A stretch of DNA of 64,000 nucleotides from Pseudomonas sp. (GTDB lineage Bacteria > Pseudomonadota > Gammaproteobacteria > Pseudomonadales > Pseudomonadaceae). The DNA is taken from positions 62,001 to 126,000 of the forward strand of contig NZ_JAGIBG010000002.1 of NCBI RefSeq assembly GCF_017744435.1, given 5' to 3'. Made by a program: the position numbers and the translations under genes. Each line of letters begins with the position of its first letter. Within the stretch, counting starts at the first letter, position 1. Positions 9,836-20,779 of this stretch are shown piece by piece. Below the pieces are notes generated by a model. It worked only from the letters and a program-made list of their open reading frames with translations, did no database searches and was not told the origin of the DNA.

Positions 9836-10321
9836 TCAGTCGCGGAAGTTGTTGAACTGGATCGGCATGTCGAACTCTTTGGTGCGCAGCAGGGCGATGG
9901 CTTCCTGCAGGTCGTCGCGCTTCTTGCCGGTGACGCGCACCTGCTCGCCCTGGATGGCGGCCTGGACCTTGAGCTTGCCGTCCTTGATGGTGGCGACGAT
10001 CTTCTTGGCCAGGTCCTTGTCGATGCCTTCGCGGAACTTGGCTTCCTGTTTCTTTTCCTTGCCCGAGGCATACGGGTCCTTGGTTTCCAGGCACTTCACG
10101 TCGATCTTGCGCTTGACCAGGGCCAGGCGCAGGATCTCCAGCATGGCTTCGAGCTGGAACTCTTCCTCGGCGGTCAGCACCACGGTCTGCTCCTTGTCCT
10201 TGAACTCGAAGCTGCCCTTGCCCTTGAGGTCATAGCGGCGGTCGAGGTCCTTGATGGCGTTGTCGACCGCGTTCTGCACTTCGTGCTTGTCCAGTTCCGA
10301 TACCACGTCGAACGAAGGCAT
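9836..10321 (-). CDS. yajQ: YajQ family nucleotide/c-di-GMP-binding protein
   Basis: 161 residues, full YajQ length, starting [25 protein letters not shown]. The tandem RNP-like ferredoxin folds end with the conserved [14 protein letters not shown]. Family members bind cyclic di-GMP and act as transcription co-effectors in Xanthomonas and Pseudomonas. Cytosolic, with no partner gene next to it. Divergent from the ketopantoate reductase gene. Confidence 0.95.
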   Translation of the reverse strand: MPSFDVVSELDKHEVQNAVDNAIKDLDRRYDLKGKGSFEFKDKEQTVVLTAEEEFQLEAMLEILRLALVKRKIDVKCLETKDPYASGKEKKQEAKFREGIDKDLAKKIVATIKDGKLKVQAAIQGEQVRVTGKKRDDLQEAIALLRTKEFDMPIQFNNFRD

Positions 10322-10336
10322 GGGTAATCTCCATAA

Positions 10337-11341
<1,005 letters not shown>

Positions 11342-11371
11342 CGTCAACCCAATACGGACATTGCCTTGCCC

Positions 11372-13402
11372 ATGAGCCTGCGCCAACGCCTGGAAAACCT
11401 CCCGGTCGGGCAGAAACTGCTGGCAGCCCTGCTGGTACTGCTGGTGACCATCCTGCTGGTAGCCAACCTGACCTTCATCAGCGCCGCCTACTGGATCACC
11501 CAGGAGAGCATGGCGCCGCAGGCATTGCAGACCATCGGCAAGCTGGTGGCCAACCCGCAACTGTCGGCCCGTGCCGGCGACTCGACCGAAACAGCCACTG
11601 CCCTGCTCAAGGAGCTGGACAGCTACACCCCGCTACGCGCCGCTGCCCTCTATGGCGGCGACGGCAGCATGCTGGCCCAGCTGCAACACGGCGAGCCACT
11701 GGCCCTGCCCAAGCGCTACCGCAACATCGACGGCTGGCGCCTGATGGAGTTTCGCAGCACCCAGCTGATCCGCATCCCCCGCGAGGCCAGCCCACCGGCG
11801 CACCTGCTGCTGGTGGCCAGCAGCGAACTGCCCACGGCGTTCTACACCGGCACGCTCAGCGCCAGCCTGGCGATCCTGGTGTTCAGCATCCTGCTGTGGA
11901 TGATCATCGCCCGGCAGATCAAGCGCCTGATCACCCAGCCGATCAATCAGCTCGAAGAACTCAGCCGCCAGGTCACTCGCGAAGAAAGCTACGCCTTGCG
12001 CGCCACCCGCGGCAACGACGACGAGATCGGCAGCCTGGCCGAAGCCTTCAACACCATGCTCTCGCGCATCGAGGCCCGCGAGCAGCAGCTCAAGCGCGCC
12101 CGCGACGAATTCCAGATGGCCTACGACCAGGCCCAGGGCCTGGCCGAGGAAACCCGCCACACCAACCGCAAGCTGGAGCTGGAAGTCCAGGTACGCAGCA
12201 AGATCGAGAAGAAGCTCACCGGCTTCCAGAACTACCTCAACAGCATCATCGACTCCATGCCCTCGGCACTGATCGCCCTCGATGAGCAGCTCTACGTCAC
12301 CCAATGGAACCACGAGGCCACAGTGCTCTCCGGCACGCCGCTGGACGAAGCGCTGAACCAGCCGATCTTCATTGCCTTCGAGCCGCTCAAGCCGTTCCTG
12401 CCGCAACTCAAGGAAAGCGTGGAAAAGCACCGGGTGGCGAAGATCGAGCGAGTCACCTGGCCCAAGGGCGACGACCTGCGCCATTACGCCCTGACCTTCT
12501 ACCCGCTGATGGGCGGCGGTGGCCGCGGCGTGGTCATCCGTATCGACGACATCACCCAGCGCCTGTCGCTGGAAGAGATGATGGTGCAGTCGGAGAAGAT
12601 GCTCTCGGTCGGCGGCCTCGCCGCCGGCATGGCCCATGAAATCAACAACCCGCTGGGCGCGATCCTGCACAACGTGCAGAACATCCGCCGGCGCCTCTCG
12701 GCAGAGTTGCCGCGCAACCAGGAACAGGCGAGCGAGCTGGGCATCGACCTGGCCAACGTCAACCGCTACCTGGACAACCGTGAAGTGCCGCAACTGCTCG
12801 ACGGCATTCAACAGGCCGGCGCACGTGCAGCCAAGATCGTCACCCACATGCTCAGCTTCAGCCGCCGCAGCAACCGCCAACTGGCGCCCTGCGAACTGCC
12901 GGCACTGATCGACCAGGCTGTGGAAATTGCCAGCAACGACTTCGACCTGACCATCGGCTTCGACTTCAAGGGCCAGGCCATCGTCCGCCAGTTCGACCCC
13001 AGCCTGGGCCCGGTGCCCTGCACCGCCAACGAGCTGGAGCAGGTGCTGCTGAACCTGCTGAAGAACGCTGCACAGGCCATCCACCAGCGGCCTCAGCCCA
13101 GCGAGCCAGGGCGCATCACTTTGCGCACGAAACTCAATCCGCCCTGGGCCGAGATCCAGGTCGAGGACAATGGCGTGGGCATGCCCGAAACCGTGCGCAA
13201 ACGCACCTTCGAGCCGTTCTTCACCACCAAGGAAATCGGCCAGGGCACCGGGCTCGGGCTGTCGGTCTCGTACTTCATCATCACCAACAACCACAAGGGG
13301 CAGATGGAAGTGCAGTCCACGCCCGGCCAGGGCACCTGCTTCACCCTGCGCCTGCCCCTCGGCCAGCCGCCAGCGGCTGCGCCGACCCACACGGAGGCAT
13401 GA
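11372..13402 (+). CDS. Orphan sensor histidine kinase with HAMP and PAS domains
   Basis: 676 residues from ATG 11372 (an in-frame TTG six bases upstream is less likely). Two membrane segments near 16-40 and 166-187 enclose a periplasmic sensor region; then HAMP (TQPINQLEELSRQVT), a coiled-coil linker, a PAS domain (about 290-390), HisKA with phospho-acceptor His422 in GMAHEINNPLGA, and HATPase_c with DNGVGMP and GTGLGLS boxes. Between HisKA and HATPase is an unusually long insert (NRRRLSAELPRN.. to QLLDGIQ). No response regulator gene adjoins it, so its partner is encoded elsewhere. The stop is one base before the cobalamin adenosyltransferase start, suggesting co-transcription. Confidence 0.9.
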   Translation: MSLRQRLENLPVGQKLLAALLVLLVTILLVANLTFISAAYWITQESMAPQALQTIGKLVANPQLSARAGDSTETATALLKELDSYTPLRAAALYGGDGSMLAQLQHGEPLALPKRYRNIDGWRLMEFRSTQLIRIPREASPPAHLLLVASSELPTAFYTGTLSASLAILVFSILLWMIIARQIKRLITQPINQLEELSRQVTREESYALRATRGNDDEIGSLAEAFNTMLSRIEAREQQLKRARDEFQMAYDQAQGLAEETRHTNRKLELEVQVRSKIEKKLTGFQNYLNSIIDSMPSALIALDEQLYVTQWNHEATVLSGTPLDEALNQPIFIAFEPLKPFLPQLKESVEKHRVAKIERVTWPKGDDLRHYALTFYPLMGGGGRGVVIRIDDITQRLSLEEMMVQSEKMLSVGGLAAGMAHEINNPLGAILHNVQNIRRRLSAELPRNQEQASELGIDLANVNRYLDNREVPQLLDGIQQAGARAAKIVTHMLSFSRRSNRQLAPCELPALIDQAVEIASNDFDLTIGFDFKGQAIVRQFDPSLGPVPCTANELEQVLLNLLKNAAQAIHQRPQPSEPGRITLRTKLNPPWAEIQVEDNGVGMPETVRKRTFEPFFTTKEIGQGTGLGLSVSYFIITNNHKGQMEVQSTPGQGTCFTLRLPLGQPPAAAPTHTEA

Positions 13403-13403
13403 C

Positions 13404-13970
13404 ATGGGCTATCGCCTGTCGAAGATCTACACCCGCACTGGCGACAAGGGCGAAACCGGCCTCGGCGACGGGCGGCGGGTGCCCAAGGACCACCCGCGGG
13501 TCGAGGCGATCGGTGAGGTGGACAGCCTCAACAGCCAGCTCGGGCTGCTGCTGGCCGGGCTGGATGAGCACAAGCTGGATGAGGTGAGCAACGTTCTGGC
13601 GCCATGCCAGCATCGCTTGTTCGACCTTGGCGGCGAGTTGGCGATGCCCAGCTACCAGGCCTTGAACCAGGCTGAGGTGGAGCGGCTGGAGGCGGCGATC
13701 GATGTGTGGAACGAGGAGCTGGGGCCGCTGAAGAACTTCATTCTGCCCAGTGGTTCGGCGCTGGTGGCGCAGGCCCATGTGTGCCGTAGCCTGGCGCGCA
13801 GTGCGGAGCGGCGGTGTCAGCAGTTGAATGCGCTGGAGCCGTTGGAGGGGGTTGGGTTGGCTTACATCAACCGGCTTTCGGATCTGCTGTTTGTGGCGGC
13901 GCGGATCATTGGGCGGCGGCAGGGTGTTGCAGAGGTTTTGTGGCAGCCTGCGGAAAAGCCCAAGGGCTGA
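13404..13970 (+). CDS. Cob(I)alamin adenosyltransferase, PduO type
   Basis: 188 residues. KIYTRTGDKGETGLGDGRR (6-24) is the PduO-type ATP-binding signature, with VDSLNSQLG and the C-terminal LNRLSD-like segment INRLSDLLFVAARIIG. It transfers the adenosyl group from ATP to cob(I)alamin to make adenosylcobalamin. ATG at 13404 sits one base after the kinase stop, with GGAGG six bases before the start, so the two are likely co-translated; why a kinase precedes it is not clear. A REP pair follows. Confidence 0.93.
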   Translation: MGYRLSKIYTRTGDKGETGLGDGRRVPKDHPRVEAIGEVDSLNSQLGLLLAGLDEHKLDEVSNVLAPCQHRLFDLGGELAMPSYQALNQAEVERLEAAIDVWNEELGPLKNFILPSGSALVAQAHVCRSLARSAERRCQQLNALEPLEGVGLAYINRLSDLLFVAARIIGRRQGVAEVLWQPAEKPKG

Positions 13971-13976
13971 TATCGC

Positions 13977-14110
13977 CGGGGCTGCTTTGCAGCCCTTTCC
14001 GACCGGTCCGGCGCCCCGGCAAGGCCGATCCTACAGGGGAACGCGATCCCTTGTAGGAGCGGCCTTGCCGGGGCGCCGGACCGGTCGGAAAGGGCCGCAA
14101 AGCGGCCCCA
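13977..14110. repeat. Inverted repeat pair of a second REP subtype
   Basis: Two arms of about 60 bases (13977-14036 and 14050-14110), inverted with a few mismatches, share CGACCGGTCCGGCGCCCCGGCAAGGCCG-type cores (here broken by a few changes) and the TCCTACA end. The core differs from the CTCCCACAGG REP units elsewhere in the window. It lies between the convergent adenosyltransferase and Nudix genes. Confidence 0.85.
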
Positions 14111-14115
14111 GTTAC

Positions 14116-15060
14116 TCAGGCCTCGGGCCAGAATGCGCGAATCCCGGCAACACCTTGGGCGCCGGATTCCCAGGCCTTCTCCCGCTCACCCGGCCCAACC
14201 CCACCCAGCAGGTAAACTGGCTGGTTGAACCCGGCAATCAGCCGCTGTGCCTCATCCCACCCCAGCGGCACCGCCTCGGGGTGGGTCTGGGTCGCCTGCA
14301 CCGGCGACAGGGTGACGAAGTCCACGCCCATCTGCTCGGCCAGCGCCAGCTCTTCGGCACTGTGGCACGATGCCGCCAACCAGCGCTCCTTGGGGAACGG
14401 GCGGCCTTTGGCGGCGTACTTGCGCAGCTGCGCGGCGGTCAGGTGCCAACCGGCGGACGGGAAGTCGCCCAGCCACTCCAGCGGCCCCTTGAGCATCAGC
14501 TGCGCCTTGCCAGCGCACAGCCCGACCGCATCCACCGCCACATCGCGGTACTTGGGGTCGTACATGTCCGGGGCGCGCAGCTGGATCAAGCGGATACCAT
14601 TGGCCACGGCCTTCTGGATACCTTTGAGCATCTGCGGCACTTCCAGGCCATCCGGGGTGATCAGGTACTGATCCGGCAAGCGCGCAGCGGCGACGATCGG
14701 CTTGTTGGCTTCAGGGAATTCGTATTGCCCCAGGTCCCGTGGCGCGACCCAGGCCAGTGGCTGGCCTTCGGCGCCGTGGGGCTCGCCGGTGAACGCATCG
14801 ACCTCACGGACATCCAGCAGCACCTGCTTGTCCGGGTAGTCGTGGCTGACCTTGATCAACGCCCGCGAACGGGTCACTTCGATGCCCAGCTCTTCGCGCA
14901 ACTCGCGGGCCAGGGCCGCTTCGACGCCCTCGCCCTCTTCCACCTTGCCGCCCGGGAATTCCCACAGGCCACCCTGGTGCTGGGTATCGGCGCGGCGGGC
15001 AATCAGAATGCGCCCGTCACTACCGCGGATCACCGCGGCTACAACATGAATCCGTTTCAA
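14116..15060 (-). CDS. Nudix hydrolase (MutT-like) fused to a ThiE-like domain
   Basis: 314 residues in two parts. Residues 1-130 are a Nudix domain with the box GGKVEEGEGVEAALARELREELG (about 37-59), as in MutT cleaning 8-oxo-dGTP. Residues 135-314 resemble thiamine phosphate synthase ThiE (IRLIQLRAPDM, GVDFVTLSPVQATQTHP, PVYLLGGVGP). This fusion is usual in Pseudomonas; whether the ThiE part is active is unclear. The start appears to be TTG (15058-15060), overlapping the GST stop, with GGAG eight bases upstream; no in-frame ATG lies nearby. Confidence 0.9.
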   Translation of the reverse strand: MKRIHVVAAVIRGSDGRILIARRADTQHQGGLWEFPGGKVEEGEGVEAALARELREELGIEVTRSRALIKVSHDYPDKQVLLDVREVDAFTGEPHGAEGQPLAWVAPRDLGQYEFPEANKPIVAAARLPDQYLITPDGLEVPQMLKGIQKAVANGIRLIQLRAPDMYDPKYRDVAVDAVGLCAGKAQLMLKGPLEWLGDFPSAGWHLTAAQLRKYAAKGRPFPKERWLAASCHSAEELALAEQMGVDFVTLSPVQATQTHPEAVPLGWDEAQRLIAGFNQPVYLLGGVGPGEREKAWESGAQGVAGIRAFWPEA

Positions 15061-15689
15061 CCTTCACGCTCCGCCAGGCCAGCTTGCTGCCAGGCCTGGA
15101 AGGCCGGCCACTGGTAAATGGTTTCGATATAGGTGGCTGCCTCGGCGGGCACTTCCACGCGGTAGGTACGCAGGCGCACCGCCACCGGGGCAAAGAAGGC
15201 ATCGACCAGGGTCGGCTTGCCGAACAGGAAGGGGCCACTGTCCTTGGCCACCAGACGGCACTCGGACCACAGCGCGACGATGCGGTCGATGTCCACCTGC
15301 ACGTCCAGCGGCATGTCATCCAGCGCCTGGTCACGGGTCAGGTCGAACGGCATCGCACCGCGCAGGGCGAAGAAGCCGCTGTGCATCTGTGCGCAGGCCG
15401 AACGGGCCTGGGCACGGGCAGCTACATCGGCCGGCCACAGCTGGGCCTCGGGGTGGCGTTCGTTGAGGTACTCGGCAATGGCCAGGGAGTCGGCAATCAC
15501 CCCGTGCTCGGTCTTGAGCAGCGGCACCTTGCCGGTGGAGGAAAATTCGAGGATGCGCTTGCGGGTGTCGGGCTGGTTCAGGCTGATCAGCGTTTCTTCG
15601 TATGGCACGCCGGCCAGCTCAAGGGCCAGGGCGCCACGCAGCGACCAGGAGGAATACAGCTTGTCGCCGATGATCAGGTGATAGCTCAT
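15057..15689 (-). CDS. Glutathione S-transferase family protein
   Basis: 210 residues. The N-terminal thioredoxin-like domain (YHLIIGDKLYSSWSLRGALAL, then GKVPLLKTEHGVIADSLAIAEYL with the glutathione-binding V-P and D-S residues) is followed by an all-helical domain (about 90-210). The start MSYHLIIG at 15689 is chosen; the longer frame runs into the REP pair. Substrate unknown. Its stop overlaps the start of the Nudix-ThiE gene, suggesting an operon. Confidence 0.88.
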   Translation of the reverse strand: MSYHLIIGDKLYSSWSLRGALALELAGVPYEETLISLNQPDTRKRILEFSSTGKVPLLKTEHGVIADSLAIAEYLNERHPEAQLWPADVAARAQARSACAQMHSGFFALRGAMPFDLTRDQALDDMPLDVQVDIDRIVALWSECRLVAKDSGPFLFGKPTLVDAFFAPVAVRLRTYRVEVPAEAATYIETIYQWPAFQAWQQAGLAEREG

Positions 15690-15716
15690 GGTTCGGCTCC
15701 ATGTATTGGGAATTTT

Positions 15717-15833
15717 GGGGCTGCTTTGCAGCCCTTCGCGGGCTTGCCCGCTCCCACAGGTACAGCACAGGGATGAATATTGTGCAGTACCTGTGGGAGC
15801 GGGCAAGCCCGCGAAGGGCCGCAAAGCGGCCCC
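15717..15833. repeat. Inverted pair of REP elements
   Basis: Left arm 15717-15771 and right arm 15787-15833 are inverted copies containing GCGGGCTTGCCCGCTCCCACAG. It lies between the argJ stop and the GST start, so it sits where argJ transcripts end. Confidence 0.88.
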
Positions 15834-15840
15834 ATTTGCA

Positions 15841-17058
15841 TCAGGTGCGGTATTCGGCGTTGATCTTCACGTATTCGTGGGACAGGTCGGTAGTCCAGAT
15901 GGTTTCGCTGCACTGGCCACGGCCCAGCTCGATACGGATGGTGATCTCTTCCTGGGCCATCACTGCCGAACCCTGCGCTTCGGTGTAGCTTGGGCTGCGG
16001 CCGCCTTTGCTGGCGATGCACACGTTGTCCAGGTACACGTCGATCAGGCTGACATCCAGCTCCGGCACGCCGGCACGGCCCACGGCAGCCAGGATACGGC
16101 CCCAGTTCGGGTCGGAGGCGAACAGCGCGGTCTTGATCAGCGGCGAGTGGGCCACGGCGTAACCGACATCCAGGCACTCCTGGTGGTTGCCGCCGCCGTT
16201 GACCTGCACGGTAACGAACTTGGTGGCACCTTCGCCGTCACGGACGATGGCCTGGGCCACGTCCATGCACACTTCGAATACGGCCTTCTTCAGCGCTTCG
16301 AACAGCGCGCCGCTGGCTTCGGTCACTTCCGGCAGGTTGGCCTTGCCGGTGGCGATCAGCATGCAGCAGTCGTTGGTCGAGGTGTCGCCGTCGATGGTGA
16401 TGCGGTTGAACGACTTGTTGGCGCCGTCGAGCATCAGGTCCTTGAGCACCGCCGGGGCAACTCTGGCGTCGGTGGCGATGTAGCCGAGCATGGTGGCCAT
16501 GTTCGGGCGGATCATGCCGGCGCCTTTGCTGATACCGGTCACGGTGACGGTCACGCCCTCGTGCTGGAACTGGCGGCTGGCACCTTTGGGCAGGGTGTCG
16601 GTGGTCATGATGCCGGTGGCGGCTTCAGCCCAGTGGTTTTCCGACAGGTTGTCCAGAGCGGCCTGCAGCGCACCTTCGATCTTCTCGACCGGCAGTGGCT
16701 CACCTATCACACCGGTGGAGAACGGCAGTACCGACTCGGCAGGTACGCCGGTCAGTTCGGCCAGCTTGGCGCAGGTGCGTTCGGCAGCGGCCAGGCCTGG
16801 CGCGCCGGTACCGGCGTTGGCATTGCCGGTGTTGGTCAGCAGGTAGCGCACGGTGCCCTGCACACGCTGCTTGGACAGGATTACCGGAGCGGCACAGAAG
16901 GCGTTGAGGGTGAACACGCCAGCCACGCTGGAGCCTTCGGCGCAGCGCATGACCACCACATCCTTGCGCCCAGGGCGCTTGATGCCGGCAGAAGCGATGC
17001 CGAGTTCAAAACCCGGAACCGGGTGCAGGGTGGGCAAAGGACCAAGACCAACAGCCAT
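15841..17058 (-). CDS. argJ: Bifunctional ornithine acetyltransferase / N-acetylglutamate synthase ArgJ
   Basis: 405 residues. ArgJ recycles the acetyl group in arginine biosynthesis. The self-cleavage site [12 protein letters not shown] is present: cleavage before the Thr of ATML splits alpha and beta chains and frees the nucleophile. Other signatures are [17 protein letters not shown] and SDPNWGRI. The start [20 protein letters not shown] at 17058 is the family start. Downstream of secA on the same strand behind a terminator. Confidence 0.97.
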   Translation of the reverse strand: MAVGLGPLPTLHPVPGFELGIASAGIKRPGRKDVVVMRCAEGSSVAGVFTLNAFCAAPVILSKQRVQGTVRYLLTNTGNANAGTGAPGLAAAERTCAKLAELTGVPAESVLPFSTGVIGEPLPVEKIEGALQAALDNLSENHWAEAATGIMTTDTLPKGASRQFQHEGVTVTVTGISKGAGMIRPNMATMLGYIATDARVAPAVLKDLMLDGANKSFNRITIDGDTSTNDCCMLIATGKANLPEVTEASGALFEALKKAVFEVCMDVAQAIVRDGEGATKFVTVQVNGGGNHQECLDVGYAVAHSPLIKTALFASDPNWGRILAAVGRAGVPELDVSLIDVYLDNVCIASKGGRSPSYTEAQGSAVMAQEEITIRIELGRGQCSETIWTTDLSHEYVKINAEYRT

Positions 17059-17089
17059 TAGAGCGCTCCTAGAAATACGGTGAATATGG

Positions 17090-17115
17090 AAAAAGGGGGC
17101 CGCAATGCGGCCCCC
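17090..17115 (-). terminator. Intrinsic terminator of secA
   Basis: 9-base stem GGGGGCCGC/GCGGCCCCC with a 3-base loop (17095-17115), followed on the minus strand by five T. It lies about 30 bases after the secA stop and before argJ. Confidence 0.9.
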
Positions 17116-17146
17116 AGGGATGTCACGATACAACAATCAGGTCAGG

Positions 17147-19882
17147 TCACTCGATCTGACCATGGCAATGCTTGAATTTCTTGCCCGAACCACACCAGCA
17201 CGGCTCATTGCGGCCCAGCTTCAGGTCGTTGCGCACCGGGGCAGCGGCCACGGCCACTTCGGCGCCCTCCTCGCTCAGCTGTTCGCTTTCAAGGCCCGGC
17301 GCGGCGGCATGCTGGAACTGCATTCGGCTGGCCAGCTCCTCGGCTTCGCGGCGCAGACGGGCTTCTTCCTCGGCCGGGTCTTCGCGGCGCACCTGAACGT
17401 GCGACAGCACGCGAATGGTGTCGCGCTTGATCGACTCGAGCAGTTCCTGGAACAGGGAGAACGACTCGCGCTTGTACTCCTGCTTCGGGTTCTTCTGTGC
17501 GTAACCACGCAGGTGGATACCGTGACGCAGGTGGTCCATGGTCGACAGGTGGTCTTTCCACAGGTCGTCCAGCACGCGCAGCAGAATCTGCTTCTCGAAG
17601 GTACGCAGGGCTTCGATACCGGCCTGGTCTTCCTTCTCGGTGTAGGCGGTGGTGATCTCGTTCAGCAGCTTCTCGCGCAGGGTCTCCTCGTAGAGGTGAT
17701 CGTCCTCGTCCAGCCACTGCTGGATCGGCAGCTTCATGGCGAAGTCGCTGGCCAGCGCAGCTTCCAGGCCAGCCACGTCCCACTGCTCCGGCAGCGACTG
17801 CGGCGGGATGTGCTGACTGATGGTGGCATCCAGTACTTCCTGGCGGAACTCGGCGATGGTGTCGCCAATGTTATCGGCCGCCAGCAGGCTGTTGCGCATG
17901 TGGTAGATCACCTTGCGCTGTTCGTTGGCCACGTCATCGTATTCAAGCAGCTGTTTGCGGATATCGAAGTTGCGGCCTTCGACCTTGCGCTGGGCTTTTT
18001 CGATGGCGTTGGTGACCATGCGGTGCTCGATGGCCTCGCCAGACTGCATGCCCAGTGCCTTCATGAAGTTCTTCACCCGGTCAGAGGCGAAGATGCGCAT
18101 CAGGCTGTCTTCCAGCGACAGGTAGAAGCGGCTCGAACCCGGGTCGCCCTGACGGCCGGAACGGCCACGCAGCTGGTTGTCGATACGGCGCGATTCGTGA
18201 CGCTCGGAAGCGATCACGTGCAGGCCACCGGCTTGAATCACCTGCTGGTGACGCTTCTGCCAGTCGGCCTTGATCTGGGCGATCTGCTCGGGGGTCGGGT
18301 TTTCCAGGGCCGCCACTTCGGCTTCCCAGTTACCGCCCAGCAGGATGTCGGTACCACGGCCCGCCATGTTGGTGGCGATGGTCAGCGCACCCGGAGCACC
18401 GGCTTGCGCGATGATCTCGGCTTCCTTCTCGTGGTACTTGGCGTTCAGTACCTTGTGGTCGATACCTTCCTTCTTCAGCAGGTTCGACATGTGCTCCGAA
18501 GTTTCGATGGTGGCGGTACCCACCAGGATCGGGCGGCCCTGGGTCATGCTCTCTTTGATGTCGGCGATGATCGCGGCGTATTTCTCGTCGGCGGTCAGGT
18601 ACACCAGGTCGTTGAAGTCCTTACGCGCGAGCGGCTTGTTCGGCGGAATGACCATCACGTTGAGGGCGTAGATCGACTGGAACTCGAACGCTTCGGTGTC
18701 GGCGGTACCGGTCATGCCGGACAGCTTGGTGTAGAGACGGAAGTAGTTCTGGAAGGTGGTCGACGCCAGGGTCTGGCTTTCGGCCTGGATGTTCAGGTTT
18801 TCTTTCGCCTCGATGGCCTGGTGCAGGCCTTCGGACAGGCGACGGCCGGGCATGGTACGGCCGGTGTGCTCGTCGATCAGCAGGACCTGGCCGTCCTGGA
18901 CGATGTACTCGATGTTGCGGTGGAACAGCTTGTGCGCGCGCAGGCCGGCGTAGACGTGGGTCAGCAGGCCCAGGTTGTGCGCCGAGTACAGGCTCTCGCC
19001 TTCGGCCAGCAAGCCTGCCTGGGTGAGCATCTCTTCGATGTACTGGTGACCGGCTTCGTTGAGCTCGACCTGGCGGCTCTTCTCGTCGATGGTGAAGTGG
19101 CCTTCCTGGGTGACCTGGCCTTCGACTTCTTCGATGTGCTGGGTCAGGCGCGGGATCAGGCGGTTGATCTCGATGTACAGCTTGGAGCTGTCTTCGGCCT
19201 GGCCGGAAATGATCAGCGGAGTGCGCGCTTCGTCGATGAGGATCGAGTCGACTTCGTCGATCACGGCGAAGTTCAGTTCACGCTGGAACTTCTCTTCCTG
19301 GCTGAATGCCATGTTGTCGCGCAGGTAGTCGAAACCGAATTCGTTGTTGGTGCCGTAGGTGATATCGGCGGCGTAGGCGGCGCGCTTTTCTTCAGGCGGC
19401 TGGAAGGCCGAGACGATGCCTACGGACAGGCCGAGGAATTCGTACAGCGGGCGCATCCAGTTGGCGTCACGGCGGGCCAGGTAGTCGTTCACCGTGACCA
19501 CGTGTACGCCGTTGCCGGACAGGGCATTGAGGTAAACGGCCAGGGTACCGACCAAGGTCTTGCCTTCACCGGTACGCATTTCTGCGATCATGCCCTCGTG
19601 CAGGGTCATGCCGCCGATCAGCTGCACGTCGAAGTGGCGCATGCCCATGACGCGCTTGCCGGCCTCACGGGCCACGGCGAAGGCTTCGGGCAGCAGTTGG
19701 TCCAACGTCTCGCCTTTGGCCAGGCGCTCCTTGAACTCTGCGGTCTTGCCCCGCAGTTGCTCATCGGAGAGGGCCACCATCTTCTCTTCGAAGGCATTGA
19801 CGATAGATACCGTCTTGAGCATGCGTTTGACTTCACGCTCGTTCTTGCTTCCAAAAAGTTTCTTTAACAAAGGCGCAAACAT
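17147..19882 (-). CDS. secA: Preprotein translocase ATPase SecA
   Basis: 911 residues, normal for Pseudomonas. The start [19 protein letters not shown] (19882) is the family start. Walker A MRTGEGKT lies at 102-109 and the DEVD box near 210; [15 protein letters not shown] and [13 protein letters not shown] (motor domain 2) are intact. The C terminus [14 protein letters not shown] is the zinc/SecB-binding tail. SecA drives preproteins through SecYEG. No SecM-like leader is seen upstream; the divergent gene is dciA. Confidence 0.99.
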   Translation of the reverse strand: MFAPLLKKLFGSKNEREVKRMLKTVSIVNAFEEKMVALSDEQLRGKTAEFKERLAKGETLDQLLPEAFAVAREAGKRVMGMRHFDVQLIGGMTLHEGMIAEMRTGEGKTLVGTLAVYLNALSGNGVHVVTVNDYLARRDANWMRPLYEFLGLSVGIVSAFQPPEEKRAAYAADITYGTNNEFGFDYLRDNMAFSQEEKFQRELNFAVIDEVDSILIDEARTPLIISGQAEDSSKLYIEINRLIPRLTQHIEEVEGQVTQEGHFTIDEKSRQVELNEAGHQYIEEMLTQAGLLAEGESLYSAHNLGLLTHVYAGLRAHKLFHRNIEYIVQDGQVLLIDEHTGRTMPGRRLSEGLHQAIEAKENLNIQAESQTLASTTFQNYFRLYTKLSGMTGTADTEAFEFQSIYALNVMVIPPNKPLARKDFNDLVYLTADEKYAAIIADIKESMTQGRPILVGTATIETSEHMSNLLKKEGIDHKVLNAKYHEKEAEIIAQAGAPGALTIATNMAGRGTDILLGGNWEAEVAALENPTPEQIAQIKADWQKRHQQVIQAGGLHVIASERHESRRIDNQLRGRSGRQGDPGSSRFYLSLEDSLMRIFASDRVKNFMKALGMQSGEAIEHRMVTNAIEKAQRKVEGRNFDIRKQLLEYDDVANEQRKVIYHMRNSLLAADNIGDTIAEFRQEVLDATISQHIPPQSLPEQWDVAGLEAALASDFAMKLPIQQWLDEDDHLYEETLREKLLNEITTAYTEKEDQAGIEALRTFEKQILLRVLDDLWKDHLSTMDHLRHGIHLRGYAQKNPKQEYKRESFSLFQELLESIKRDTIRVLSHVQVRREDPAEEEARLRREAEELASRMQFQHAAAPGLESEQLSEEGAEVAVAAAPVRNDLKLGRNEPCWCGSGKKFKHCHGQIE

Positions 19883-20116
19883 ATCGGCAGGATCTTCCAC
19901 ACGTAGGGATGGAGGGCGGCCCCATGAGTCGCCCGTGCAGCCCTGAGGCCGCATGCGAACGAGCATTCTACCCGGAAACGATGGTGAGGAAAGTGGTCGA
20001 TTGCCACGATGCTGGCACAGCGCTTAGGCGGGGGCTTTTCTAAGATAGGGGCATTTTCCCCGAGTTCAACCCGTGGGTTGATGAAACAATAGCGAGAATG
20101 ACTCCTATCTTGCACC

Positions 20117-20211
20117 GCCCTCTTCGCGGGTAAACCCGCTCCCACCGGTATCGCGTCACCTTCAAGGTGACATGATCCCCTGTGGGAACGGGTTCACCCG
20201 CAAAGAGGCCA
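20117..20211. repeat. Inverted REP pair between secA and dciA
   Basis: Left unit 20117-20149 and right unit 20178-20211 (CCTCTTCGCGGGTAAACCCG.. and its diverged inverse). It lies inside the 382-base gap between the divergent starts of secA and dciA, so it must be near or within the dciA leader. Apart from this repeat I see no gene or RNA in 19883-20264. Confidence 0.82.
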
Positions 20212-20264
20212 GCTCAGGCAACGGGGATGTTAGACTGACCCCCTTGCCACTTATGCACACCAAC

Positions 20265-20723
20265 ATGGCCTTCAAACCCTCCCCCGCCCAGCCGCCCGCC
20301 ACCCTGCTGCGCCAGAACCGCCCGCTGCGCCTGCTGCTGAACCAGGCCGAGCGCCTGGAGCACCTGCAGCGCCTGCTGGAAAGCCAGCTGCAACCGGCAG
20401 CCCGCGAACATTGCCATGTGGCCTCGTGGCGGGACGGTACGTTGTTGCTGGTGGTCACTGACGGCCACTGGGCCACTCGCCTGCGCTACCAGCAGAAGCG
20501 CCTGCAGCGCCAACTTCAGGCGCTGGAAGCGTTCGGCAACCTGCAGCGTATCCTCTACAAGGTGCAGCCGCCCCTGGTGCCGGCCAAGCGCGGCGGTAAC
20601 ACCACCGAACTGTCGAACACTGCCGCCGAGAGCATCCGAGACTCCGCCGAGGGTATCGCCGACCCCAAGCTGCGTGCCGCCCTGGAGCGCCTGGCCAGTC
20701 ACGCCAACAAAGAAAAGCGCTGA
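20265..20723 (+). CDS. DciA-like DUF721 protein
   Basis: 152 residues. The DUF721 core spans about 18-110 (LNQAERLEHLQRLLESQLQP, then GTLLLVVTDGHWATRLRYQ), with a basic, disordered tail. DUF721 includes DciA, which recruits the DnaB helicase in bacteria lacking DnaC; a location next to secA/lpxC is usual in Pseudomonas. ATG 20265 fits the family; an upstream in-frame ATG (20172) falls inside the REP unit. Convergent with lpxC across a shared terminator. Confidence 0.85.
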   Translation: MAFKPSPAQPPATLLRQNRPLRLLLNQAERLEHLQRLLESQLQPAAREHCHVASWRDGTLLLVVTDGHWATRLRYQQKRLQRQLQALEAFGNLQRILYKVQPPLVPAKRGGNTTELSNTAAESIRDSAEGIADPKLRAALERLASHANKEKR

Positions 20724-20726
20724 AAT

Positions 20727-20751
20727 AAAAAAGGCCACCCGAAGGTGGCCT
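20727..20751. terminator. Shared terminator of lpxC and the DciA-like gene
   Basis: 7-base stem GGCCACC/GGTGGCC with CGAA loop. On the minus strand it is followed by a T-rich run (TTTTTTATTTC), giving a good lpxC/dcw-cluster terminator; on the plus strand the T-run is missing and it should be weak. Confidence 0.8.
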
Positions 20752-20779
20752 CAATCAACGAACTAGAGAGTGTTCGAAC

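Noticed and set aside
17105..19867. 920-codon ORF antisense to secA
   Set aside because: Complete overlap with an unmistakable SecA; the composition is a Val/Gly/Gln/Asp-rich shadow. Same reasoning for the 895-codon frame opposite cysNC-cysD (59708-62395).
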